DNA of 64,000 bases from Marinobacter halophilus (GTDB lineage: Bacteria > Pseudomonadota > Gammaproteobacteria > Pseudomonadales > Oleiphilaceae): contig NZ_PXNN01000011.1 of NCBI RefSeq assembly GCF_003007685.1, positions 434,001 to 498,000 of the forward strand, written 5' to 3'. Below, piece by piece: positions 27,346 through 35,007 of this stretch; positions within the stretch are counted from its first letter, which is position 1; the number at the start of each line of letters is the position of its first letter. A program made the translations under genes and the position numbers. The notes under the pieces were generated by a model, which saw only the letters and a list, made by a program, of their open reading frames with translations, had not been told where the DNA came from and made no database searches.

Positions 27346-28449
27346 TTACTGGGTGCCGCCACCGCTGCCGGTGGTCAGGTTGGACATTACACTGACATTA
27401 GCCTGTGTAACGCTGCCATTGCCGGCATTCTGGGCAAATGCCCCGACACCAGTGAAGTTCGCTGAGCCACCGGAGATTTCGTTGCTGTTACGAACCTCGG
27501 TGTAAGAACCGTCAGCGTTGACACTGCCGTAGGTGGTTGAAGTACCCGATACAGAGGCGTTCAGCTCAGCGTTATTCATGAACACATCCATGTCCAACGA
27601 CGAGGAACTGTTATCGGAACTGTCGTTATTACTGTCAGCGGTATTGTAGGAGTCATTCACGCTGTTATCCGAGTTATCGTTTCCGCTATCGTTGGTGGAG
27701 TTATCGGAGTTATCGTTACCACTGTCGTTAGTGGAACTATCCGAGTTATCGTTTTGGCTGTCCGCCAAATCAGTGGAACTATCCGAGTTGTCGTTTCCGC
27801 TATCGTTAGTGGAGTTGTCGGAGTTATCGTTACCACTGTTGTTAGTGGAGCTATCGGAGCTATCGTTCTGGCTGTCCGCCAGAGTGCTCGAACTGTCCGA
27901 ATTATCGGAGTTATCGGTCTGTGCGGTGTTACCGCTGTCGTTGGTGCTGTTATTTGACGCGTCAGAGTTATCCGAGTTGTCGGTCTGTGCAGTGTTACCA
28001 CTGTCATTGGTGCTGTTGTTCGCGTTGTCAGTCTGTGCGGTGTTACCGCTGTCATTAGTACTGTTATTCGAGTTGTCGGTCTGCGCGGTGTTACCGCTGT
28101 CGTTGGTGCTGTTGTTCGAGGCGTCAGAGTTATCCGAGTTGTCGGTCTGCGCGGTGTTACCACTGTCATTGGTGCTGTTGTTCGAGGCGTCAGAGTTATC
28201 CGAGTTGTCGGTCTGCGCGGTGTTACCACTGTCATTGGTGCTGTTGTTCGAAGCGTCAGAGTTATCGGAGCTATCGGTAGAGTTGTCGTTACCAGAATCC
28301 GCGTTGCCGGAGTAATTGGTATTGGCGGCGGAGTTATCGTTGGCGTTAGTGTTCGGGTCACCATCACCACCCTGTTGGGCGATTGCATAACCGGAAACAC
28401 CCATGCTCATGGCAATGGCAGCTGCTAGCAGACTTTTTTTGGTATTCAT
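27346..28449 (-). CDS. Repetitive Asn/Asp/Ser/Thr-rich secreted protein, candidate major fibre subunit (FapC-like)
   Basis: 367 residues. Signal peptide MNTKKSLLAAAIAMSMGVSG...AIA (about 1-24). Residues about 45-280 are tandem repeats: first 22-residue units (core NNSTNDSGNTAQTD plus NSDNSDAS), some cut to 15 residues, then 14-residue units built on STNDSGNDNSDN. The repeat part has no Lys, Arg or aromatic residues except rare Tyr, and is strongly acidic. The last 80 residues are different and contain GVGAFAQNAGNGSVTQ (334-349), the motif shared with the other two secreted proteins. AAGGATGTG precedes ATG 28449. Function as amyloid or adhesin is inferred from neighbours. Confidence 0.75.
   Translation of the reverse strand: MNTKKSLLAAAIAMSMGVSGYAIAQQGGDGDPNTNANDNSAANTNYSGNADSGNDNSTDSSDNSDASNNSTNDSGNTAQTDNSDNSDASNNSTNDSGNTAQTDNSDNSDASNNSTNDSGNTAQTDNSNNSTNDSGNTAQTDNANNSTNDSGNTAQTDNSDNSDASNNSTNDSGNTAQTDNSDNSDSSSTLADSQNDSSDSSTNNSGNDNSDNSTNDSGNDNSDSSTDLADSQNDNSDSSTNDSGNDNSDNSTNDSGNDNSDNSVNDSYNTADSNNDSSDNSSSSLDMDVFMNNAELNASVSGTSTTYGSVNADGSYTEVRNSNEISGGSANFTGVGAFAQNAGNGSVTQANVSVMSNLTTGSGGGTQ
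27640..28310 (-). repeat. Tandem repeats inside the secreted protein gene
   Basis: In the 27,900-28,265 part, 66-bp units recur almost identically (differing by single silent changes), with 45-bp shortened units between them. The 27,660-27,890 part has degenerate 42-bp units. Near-identity at DNA level points to recent expansion by slippage or recombination. Confidence 0.9.
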
Positions 28450-28544
28450 AATGTCACATCCTTTGAGGTAATTGGCTTTTGAGGGATCCGACCCAACCCG
28501 CTGGCTATCGGGTAAGCCAAGGCTCAGACCCGCCTGATGACAGG

Positions 28545-28560
28545 AGCGATTACCGTGCCA
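28545..28560 (-). promoter_or_regulatory. Sigma54 (-24/-12) promoter of the repeat-protein operon
   Basis: On the minus strand TGGCACGGTAATCGCT matches TGGCACG-N4-TTGCW with one mismatch in the -12 box (TCGC) and keeps GG-N10-GC. It is about 96 bp upstream of ATG 28449. Confidence 0.7.
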
Positions 28561-28625
28561 ACACGGACAGCCCCGCCATACCATCATGAAAATCCTCAAG
28601 ATTTTTCCAAAAAAAACACTCAAAG

Positions 28626-28641
28626 CGTGATCCGAATCACA
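28626..28641. promoter_or_regulatory. CRP/Vfr-like site upstream of the sigma54 promoter
   Basis: CGTGA-TCCGAA-TCACA matches TGTGA-N6-TCACA at nine of ten positions, 66 bp beyond the -24 element. Confidence 0.45.
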
Positions 28642-28646
28642 TCAAC

Positions 28647-28666
28647 CTGTTTCAAATTTGAAACAG
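28647..28666. promoter_or_regulatory. Perfect 20-bp palindrome, candidate activator (UAS) site
   Basis: CTGTTTCAAATTTGAAACAG is perfectly self-complementary and lies about 87 bp upstream of the -24 element, the usual distance of a bacterial enhancer. A half-site also occurs upstream of the regulator gene. Confidence 0.6.
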
Positions 28667-28748
28667 CAAAGAATGACGACAGGTACCAAATACCCCATTA
28701 ACTCTTTTTAATCAGTGAGATAAGAAACATTCGCCAGTGTTAAAAACA

Positions 28749-28783
28749 AAAACCCCGCACAGCCGGAGCCATGCGGGGTTTTC
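28749..28783 (-). terminator. Rho-independent terminator of aceA
   Basis: AACCCCGCA (28751-28759) pairs with TGCGGGGTT (28772-28780). On the minus strand a T-rich tail follows. Part of the 385-bp gap between aceA and the repeat-protein gene, whose other contents are the sigma54, CRP-like and palindrome sites. Confidence 0.88.
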
Positions 28784-28834
28784 TGTGGTCAGTAAGCGCC
28801 GGAGCCCTTACTGGAACATCATGATGTCAGTCGA

Positions 28835-30424
28835 TTAGAACTGGTTCATGGTGTTGTCTTTACCACCAGCCTTCAGAGCTGCTTCGCCAGCGAAGAACTC
28901 TTTATGGTCGTCGCCGATGTTAGAACCAGCCATATCCTGGTGCTTAACGGTCGCGATACCCTGACGGATTTCCTTGCGCTGAACACCCGCAACGTAAGCC
29001 AGCATGCCTTCGTCGCCGAAGTAGCCTTTGGCCAGGTTGTCGGTAGACAGAGCGGCCGTGTGGTAAGTCGGCAGAGTGATCAGGTGGTGGAACACGCCTG
29101 CTTCACGGGCTGCGTCACGCTGGAAGTTGGCAGTCCACTCGTCAGCCAGTTTGCCCAGTTCAGTTTCGTCGTACTCGGCGTTCATCAGAGCAGCGCGGTC
29201 GTAGGCAGATACGTCTTTGCCTTCTTCCTTCATTGCATCGAATACCTGCTGACGGAAGTTCAGGGTCCAGTTGAAGGACGGGCTGTTGTTGTAAACCAGC
29301 TTGGCGTCGGGCACCACTTCCTTGATGCGGTTAACCATGGCAGCAATCTGACCAACGTGCGGCTTCTCGGTTTCGATCCACAGCATGTCAGCGCCGTTCT
29401 GCAGGCTGGTGATACAGTCCAGAACAACACGGTCTTCGCCAGAGCCTTCTTTGAAGCAGAACAGGCCAGAGGCCAGACGCTTCGGCTTCAGCAGCTTGCC
29501 GTTGGACTTGACCACAACGTCACCGTTCTCAATCTGGGAAGCATCGTCGATGTACTCGCCGTCCAGGAAGGCGTTGTACTGGTCGCCCAGGTCACCCGGC
29601 TCGTTGGTTACTGCGATCTGCTTGGTCAGGCCAGCACCCAGGGAGTCAGTACGGGCGACGATCACGCCGTCGTCCACACCCAGTTCCAGGAACGCCAGAC
29701 GAACTGCGTTGATCTTGGACAGGAAGTCAGCGTGGGGAACGGTCACTTTTCCGTCCTGGTGGCCACACTGCTTCTCGTCAGAAACCTGGTTTTCAATCTG
29801 GATACAGCAAGCACCGGCTTCGATCATCTGCTTGGCCAGCAGGTAGGTCGCTTCGGCGTTACCGAAACCAGCGTCGATGTCGGCAATGATCGGCACAACG
29901 TGAGTTTCGTGGCTATCGATCTGCTTGATCAGCTCAGCAGCCTTGGCGTTGTCGCCGGCTTCTTCAGCTTCTTCCAGGGCGCGGAACAGGTGGTTCAGTT
30001 CCCATGCGTCGGCCTGGCGCAGGAAAGTGTACAGCTCTTCGATCAGACCAGAAACAGCCGTCTTCTCGTGCATGGACTGGTCAGGCAGAGGACCGAACTC
30101 GGAACGCAGAGCGGCAACCATCCAGCCAGACAGGTACAGGTAGCTGCGCTTGGTGGTACCGAAGTGCTTCTTGATGGAGATCAGCTTCTGCTGGCCGATA
30201 AAACCGTGCCAGCAACCCAGAGACTGGGTGTACTTGGAAGTGTCAGCATCGTACGCAGCCATGTCTTCACGCATGATTTTGGCGGTGTACTTGGCAATGT
30301 CCAGACCAGTCTTGAATTTGTTCTGGGCGCGCATGCGAGCAGCGTGCTTCGGGTTGATGGCATTCCAGGTCGGGTTCTGCTTCAGGATGGAAGCGACTTG
30401 GTCGATGTCTTGTGAGTAGGGCAT
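28835..30424 (-). CDS. aceA: Isocitrate lyase
   Basis: It splits isocitrate into succinate and glyoxylate in the glyoxylate shunt, needed for growth on acetate, fatty acids or alkanes. 529 residues, the long form seen in Pseudomonas and Acinetobacter. The catalytic Cys motif reads KQCGH instead of the KKCGH of E. coli, as expected for that subgroup; IADIDAGFGNAEATYLL and WIETEKP are also present. ATG 30424 has AAGGAT nine bases upstream. Confidence 0.96.
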   Translation of the reverse strand: MPYSQDIDQVASILKQNPTWNAINPKHAARMRAQNKFKTGLDIAKYTAKIMREDMAAYDADTSKYTQSLGCWHGFIGQQKLISIKKHFGTTKRSYLYLSGWMVAALRSEFGPLPDQSMHEKTAVSGLIEELYTFLRQADAWELNHLFRALEEAEEAGDNAKAAELIKQIDSHETHVVPIIADIDAGFGNAEATYLLAKQMIEAGACCIQIENQVSDEKQCGHQDGKVTVPHADFLSKINAVRLAFLELGVDDGVIVARTDSLGAGLTKQIAVTNEPGDLGDQYNAFLDGEYIDDASQIENGDVVVKSNGKLLKPKRLASGLFCFKEGSGEDRVVLDCITSLQNGADMLWIETEKPHVGQIAAMVNRIKEVVPDAKLVYNNSPSFNWTLNFRQQVFDAMKEEGKDVSAYDRAALMNAEYDETELGKLADEWTANFQRDAAREAGVFHHLITLPTYHTAALSTDNLAKGYFGDEGMLAYVAGVQRKEIRQGIATVKHQDMAGSNIGDDHKEFFAGEAALKAGGKDNTMNQF

Positions 30425-30552
30425 GTTCTCTATCCTTTCTACGTTAGTGTTCAAAAGGTGCGGAAACGCTGCTGCCTGGCAGCATCCGAAGCCAACTGCC
30501 TGCTCAGACGACCGGGCAGGAGATGACGTTGGGCGTTACTTTAGTGCCTTAG

Positions 30553-30573
30553 AATTTATAATTGAAATTTATA
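30553..30573. promoter_or_regulatory. AT-rich direct repeat in the aceA/DUF1538 intergenic region
   Basis: AATTTATA occurs at 30553-30560 and 30566-30573, 13 bp apart, in the only AT-rich patch of the 312-bp divergent gap. Possible promoter or regulator site for aceA; nothing else recognisable in the gap. Confidence 0.3.
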
Positions 30574-30736
30574 TGGTGTATTTTCGGCATTTTTTGTGTG
30601 AATACCAAAAGCGTCGCCAGTGACAGGCTTTGGAGATTCTTGCTCCCGGTCATTTTCGGCGCACGGCAACATGCTATGATTCAACCACTTGATTAATATC
30701 ACGGGCGCCCCGGCCCATGGGTAACAGAGGTATTCA

Positions 30737-32224
30737 GTGTTCTACATCCGCGCTTTCGGCCACTCGTTGCTGCACGCCCTGAAAAATCTGTTGCCGATTG
30801 TGGTCGTGGTGGTGTTTTTCCAGCTGGTGGTGTTGCAGCAGGTTCCCGAAAATACTCTGAGCATGGCCATTGGCCTGCTGATCGTCGCGGTGGGCGTGGC
30901 GCTGTTCCTTCAGGGCCTGGAACTGAGTATTTTTCCGGTCGGCAAGAGCCTGTCGAACCAGTTTGCCAAGAAAGGGTCAGTGCCCATCTTACTCTCTTTT
31001 GGCTTCGCCATGGGCTTTTCCGCCGTAGTGGCCGAGCCGGCACTGATTGCGGTAGCCCAGCAGGCCCAAGATATCAGCGAAGGCAAGATCGACGCCCTTA
31101 CCCTTCGCTTGCTGGTCGCCACCTCGGTCGGCGTGGTCATTGCACTCGGAGTGTTCCGGACCATCATCGGCTATCCGCTGCACTGGTTCATGATCATTGG
31201 CTACCTGACCGTGGTGATCGTCACTTGGTTTGCCCCGGAAGAAATCATCGGCCTGGCCTACGATTCCGGCGGGGTCACCACCAACATTGTCACAGTCCCG
31301 CTGATTGCCGCCCTCGGCATTGGCCTGGCCGCGTCCATTCGTGGCCGCAACCCGCTGACCGATGGTTTTGGCCTGGTGGCGCTGGCCGTCATGGTGCCGA
31401 TGATTACCGTGCAGCTTTACGGAATTGTGGTTTACAGTGGCGGGGTCTCGGACGATGCCTCGATGCTGACCCACCATGATGACAGCGAGGCCATATCCGG
31501 CGCATTGAAAATGCTGCTGGAACTGGCCGAAATGATAAGAGATGTGCTGCCCATTATCCTGACCATTCTGTTTTTCCAGTACATTGTACTGAAGCGCGGC
31601 TTGTCCAATCCGCCCAAAATCCTGTTCGGCTTTGTGCTGGTCATTTTCGGTCTGTACGCCTTCGTGGTGGGCCTGAAAATGGGGCTGTTCCCGATCGGCA
31701 CCAGCATGGCGGAACAGCTGATCGAATTGGAGCGGTTCGGCTTCATCTATCTGTTCGCCTTCATGATCGGGTTTGCCACTACCATGGCCGAACCCGCCTT
31801 GCTGGCGGTCGGCAAACAAGCCGAAGAAGCCGCCTCCGGGCGCATCAACGGCAATACCATCCGGCTGCTGGTTGCCCTCGGTGTCGCCATCGGCATCAGC
31901 ATTGGTGTGCACCGGATCATTGTCGGTGGCTCCATGCACTATTACATCATGGGCGGCTACACAGTGGTGATTATCCTCACCGCACTGGCGCCCAAATATA
32001 TCGTTGCCCTGGCCTATGACTTGGGCGGGGTCACCACATCGGAGGTTACCGTACCTCTGGTGACCGCGCTGGGCATTGGCCTGGCCACCAACATCGAGGG
32101 CCGTAACATCCTGATTGACGGCTTCGGCCTGATTGCTTTCGCTTCTATCTTTCCTATTGTTACCGTGATGCTTTACGCCATTGTCATGCAATGGCGGGCA
32201 GACCGCAGAGAGGTGCACCCATGA
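30737..32224 (+). CDS. DUF1538 membrane transporter (internally duplicated)
   Basis: 495 residues, about 12 hydrophobic segments. The two halves (about 1-240 and 260-495) repeat the same motifs: AEPAL-x-AV-x-QA, RLLVA, a GVxRxI block, LAYDxGGVTT-x-x-VTVPL, and GRNxLxDGFGL. Function of DUF1538 is unestablished. GTG 30737 follows ACAGAGG with 6-nt spacing. The stop overlaps the PII gene by 4 bp, and a CBS gene follows, so a regulated transport system is likely. Confidence 0.85.
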   Translation: MFYIRAFGHSLLHALKNLLPIVVVVVFFQLVVLQQVPENTLSMAIGLLIVAVGVALFLQGLELSIFPVGKSLSNQFAKKGSVPILLSFGFAMGFSAVVAEPALIAVAQQAQDISEGKIDALTLRLLVATSVGVVIALGVFRTIIGYPLHWFMIIGYLTVVIVTWFAPEEIIGLAYDSGGVTTNIVTVPLIAALGIGLAASIRGRNPLTDGFGLVALAVMVPMITVQLYGIVVYSGGVSDDASMLTHHDDSEAISGALKMLLELAEMIRDVLPIILTILFFQYIVLKRGLSNPPKILFGFVLVIFGLYAFVVGLKMGLFPIGTSMAEQLIELERFGFIYLFAFMIGFATTMAEPALLAVGKQAEEAASGRINGNTIRLLVALGVAIGISIGVHRIIVGGSMHYYIMGGYTVVIILTALAPKYIVALAYDLGGVTTSEVTVPLVTALGIGLATNIEGRNILIDGFGLIAFASIFPIVTVMLYAIVMQWRADRREVHP

Positions 32225-32571
32225 AATTTTCCGTTCTCGTTGCCATTGTTCCGGAAGAGCAGGAACAGGAATGCATCGATGCCGCCCGCGATCTTGGTGC
32301 CGGCGGCATTACCGTCCTGTCTGGCCGTGGCATCAGCAACACCGCCAAAAAGACATTCTTCGGCCTCACCTACGATGGCAGCCAGAGCGTGCTGGTGATG
32401 GTGCTCGAAAAAGGCCTGTCACTGCAGGTTCTGAAAGCCATCCAGCATCTGCTGATGCCGAAAGAAAACGATTCCCAGGGACTGGTGTTCACGCTGCCGC
32501 TGGAACATCTGGGCGGCATTGACATGTCCCAGTTCGAGAAATTTGAACAGCACTTGAAAGACAACTTCTGA
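32221..32571 (+). CDS. PII-family signalling protein linked to DUF1538
   Basis: 116 residues with the PII-type fold pattern: MKFSVLVAIVPEEQEQECIDAARDLGAGGITVLSGRG, then a T-loop-like segment without the uridylylated Tyr context of GlnB/GlnK. It is probably a dedicated trimeric regulator that binds a nucleotide or metabolite and gates the DUF1538 protein, as GlnK does with AmtB; that is inference from the 4-bp coupling. Confidence 0.8.
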   Translation: MKFSVLVAIVPEEQEQECIDAARDLGAGGITVLSGRGISNTAKKTFFGLTYDGSQSVLVMVLEKGLSLQVLKAIQHLLMPKENDSQGLVFTLPLEHLGGIDMSQFEKFEQHLKDNF

Positions 32572-32583
32572 GGAGCTTCACGC

Positions 32584-32973
32584 ATGAAACTGGTCAAAGA
32601 CGTGATGGTTAGCAATGTGGTTTGTGTGTCGCCCTTCGCCAAGCTAAGGGAAGCCCTGAGCCTGATGAAGATGCACAATGTGAAATCCCTGGTGGTCGAA
32701 AAGCAGCACCCTAACGATGCCTACGGGCTGATCACCTACACCAACGTTCTGAAAACGGTGATTGCCGAGCAAGGCGATATCGATCTTCTGAACGTGTACG
32801 ACGCCTGCGCGAAACCAGCACTCGCTGTCGGCAAAAGCCTGGGGGTGCGACAGGTGGCCGCCCTGATGACCGAACACCGGGTCAAGCGCATTCTGGTGCT
32901 GGAGGACAACGACCTGCTGGGCTTTGTCACCATGGACGACATCATGGCGGTGCTGCTCGATCAGGTGGAATAA
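32584..32973 (+). CDS. CBS-domain protein
   Basis: 129 residues made of one pair of CBS motifs (VKDVMVSNVVCVSPFAKLREALSLM; MTEHRVKRILVLEDNDLLGFVTMDDIMAVL). CBS pairs usually bind adenine nucleotides. Third gene of the DUF1538-PII-CBS operon, 12 bp downstream; likely a second sensor for the transporter. GAGGAG precedes the start. Confidence 0.88.
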   Translation: MKLVKDVMVSNVVCVSPFAKLREALSLMKMHNVKSLVVEKQHPNDAYGLITYTNVLKTVIAEQGDIDLLNVYDACAKPALAVGKSLGVRQVAALMTEHRVKRILVLEDNDLLGFVTMDDIMAVLLDQVE

Positions 32974-32985
32974 CCCGACAACGGT

Positions 32986-34932
32986 TCAGCTACAACTGAG
33001 CACCACCAACCGGTCACCTTCTTTCAGATCAAGATACTGATCACGGGGCGGATTCATCCGCAAATGCCGGCCCCGTTCATCGGCAGTTGACCGGAACACG
33101 CCCAAGGCAATCTCGCCCCTGTCCGCGACAATTTTCTCCAGCAACTGAAAGTCGGCACTGGCCGGCAGCGGGTAGCCGTGGGGATCACGGAACTGGATCT
33201 CGCCACCACCCACAGTGAACAACTCATCCAGCACCACCCGGAGCTCCCGGCGCAGAGCCACCTGCGCCAGAACGTGGCTCAGGATCATCGGGCTGATCAG
33301 CATCTCGCTCTGGTGACCATACAGCAGGTGCCGGTTGTCGGGATCACTGAGCTCCATAATGATCTGCGGCCGGTGCAGTGACTCCGCCAGAATATCTTCC
33401 AGCTGCAAGTAACCCACCATAGCCCGGGCGTCGGCTTCTTCACCGGTGCCTATACGGTCACTGCTTAACAGCATCACGGTATCATAGCTGGCAGGATCCA
33501 GCTTTCTGAGATCCTCCTCCACCATGTAATCCGCCTCCAGCAAGCGGCCGTTAATTTTTTCCAGATCAACGCCGTAGCGGGCGATCTCCCGCTGGCGCTC
33601 CTCCAGCGGAATGGCAGACACCATGTCCAGCTCAAATTTGCGACCGCTGTAACTGCCGAACTCTGCAGACAGGCTCGGCACCCTGCGATTCCAGCCCAGT
33701 ACGAGCACCCGATGGGTGCCGGGTTCATTACGCTTAAAAGACTGAGCCAACCCTCGCTCAATTCTGGCCAGCGGTTCGGCCTTCGGGTCTGGCCCGGTGT
33801 GCAGGTAATCTTTGGCGAGTAGCACTACCCTGTCTTCGTTCCGAATGATGGTGTCTGAAGGCGCCAGTAAATTCACCCTCCAACCTTTACTGGCAGCGGG
33901 CTGAAGCAACCCGAGAACAATCGCATGAGGTCGCTGGGTCGCTAGCTCCGCCAGCGTCAGACCCTCGGCAGTTTCACCTCCGCGCACAAATATTTCACTA
34001 CCCTCACCGGCGGTCAGTAACTCGTTGTAGACCTCAGACAGGTTGGGGTGAAGCACGTTCTGCACCATCAGCCGGCTGATAGTGACATCGCCAGCCACTA
34101 CTTCCACCGCGCCCGGATAAGCTCGCTCGATTACCGACAACTTTCGCATGTCCTGAATTTCGGCCACTACAAACGGCAGCGGTGCACTCAGTTGCCGGGC
34201 CTGGGCGGCAATCGACAACAGCGCTTTAACCGTTTCCACATCGGAGGTCACCAGACTGCCGGCATCGTAAACATGACTGGGCACAATCACCGCCGCTGCA
34301 TCCAGGCAGGCCACCCGGTGCAAGGCATCAGGCTGAATCGCCGAACCGCTGCGCAAGATCACTTCACGAGCACGACTGCCCACGCCCGGCTCACTCATCA
34401 ATTCATGGAGCTGCGCGGCGCTGGCCTCTTGCGCCAACACCACCAGCCGCAGTTTCTGGGTGTCGTGTTTTTCCAGAAAGCGCTGCATGCGCCCTGAAGA
34501 TCCGAACAGCTCAGCCACCAGCGGCGGTGTCTGGGGTGTCCAGCCAAGAACCACGAAGTGATTCTTCAGGGTTACCGGTGTCAACCCACGCTCAAGCTCT
34601 GCCATCTTGGCAATCAGCCAGCGGGTCAGGATGGCCACCAGCGTGCCCATAAACACTACATAGCCCAGAATCGTCAGCAGGGTCGAGATGATTCGCTGCC
34701 ATGTGCCGATATCATCACCCAGGTAGCCGGGATCGGTCAGGCGCAGGAATGCCCACCAGACTGCCGCACCCGGATCATCAAACTCACCACCCTGAGGCAC
34801 CACCAGCAAACCGCCCACCAGGGAAATCAGCCCGATAAACAGCCCGACAACCAACAACTGAAAGCCGGCACCTTTAACCAGCTGGCGCTCCAGGATGAAC
34901 TTCAGGCGATCAATAATGCGAAACGGCAGCAT
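32986..34932 (-). CDS. CASTOR/POLLUX-type ion channel with RCK domains
   Basis: About 648 residues. Two N-terminal TM segments (FQLLVVGLFIGLISLVGGLLVV; IISTLLTILGYVVFMGTLVAIL) flank a short pore-like loop (AVWWAFLRLTDPGYLGDD). Two large RCK/TrkA_N-like domains follow (NHFVVLGWTPQTPPLVAEL; THRVLVLGWNRRVPSLSAEF). This is the architecture of plant CASTOR/POLLUX and their bacterial relatives. Ion selectivity is unknown. ATG 34932 has AGGA five bases upstream. It converges on the CBS gene. Confidence 0.85.
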   Translation of the reverse strand: MLPFRIIDRLKFILERQLVKGAGFQLLVVGLFIGLISLVGGLLVVPQGGEFDDPGAAVWWAFLRLTDPGYLGDDIGTWQRIISTLLTILGYVVFMGTLVAILTRWLIAKMAELERGLTPVTLKNHFVVLGWTPQTPPLVAELFGSSGRMQRFLEKHDTQKLRLVVLAQEASAAQLHELMSEPGVGSRAREVILRSGSAIQPDALHRVACLDAAAVIVPSHVYDAGSLVTSDVETVKALLSIAAQARQLSAPLPFVVAEIQDMRKLSVIERAYPGAVEVVAGDVTISRLMVQNVLHPNLSEVYNELLTAGEGSEIFVRGGETAEGLTLAELATQRPHAIVLGLLQPAASKGWRVNLLAPSDTIIRNEDRVVLLAKDYLHTGPDPKAEPLARIERGLAQSFKRNEPGTHRVLVLGWNRRVPSLSAEFGSYSGRKFELDMVSAIPLEERQREIARYGVDLEKINGRLLEADYMVEEDLRKLDPASYDTVMLLSSDRIGTGEEADARAMVGYLQLEDILAESLHRPQIIMELSDPDNRHLLYGHQSEMLISPMILSHVLAQVALRRELRVVLDELFTVGGGEIQFRDPHGYPLPASADFQLLEKIVADRGEIALGVFRSTADERGRHLRMNPPRDQYLDLKEGDRLVVLSCS

Positions 34933-35007
34933 GAGGGTCCTTTTTTGCGAATAGTCAGTGTTGTTCCTAGGATAAAACAAAGCTCCACGGGAACGTGACC
35001 TCTGATC

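Noticed and set aside
27640..28310. CRISPR-like periodic pattern
   Set aside because: The units are contiguous and in frame, with no unique spacers or nearby cas genes.
27692..28315. Open 207-residue frame on the plus strand, and another minus-strand frame (27657-28400), within the repeat gene
   Set aside because: The repeat units avoid stops in several frames because of biased codons. The translations are simple LSEL or TTP repeats without ribosome sites. The real frame has a signal peptide and a conserved tail.
28904..30415. 503-residue frame antisense to aceA
   Set aside because: Shadow of a highly biased codon pattern in a well-known gene; no recognisable protein.
30989..32218. 409-residue frame antisense to the DUF1538 gene
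   Set aside because: His/Asp/Gly-rich translation without family features, opposite a real membrane protein.
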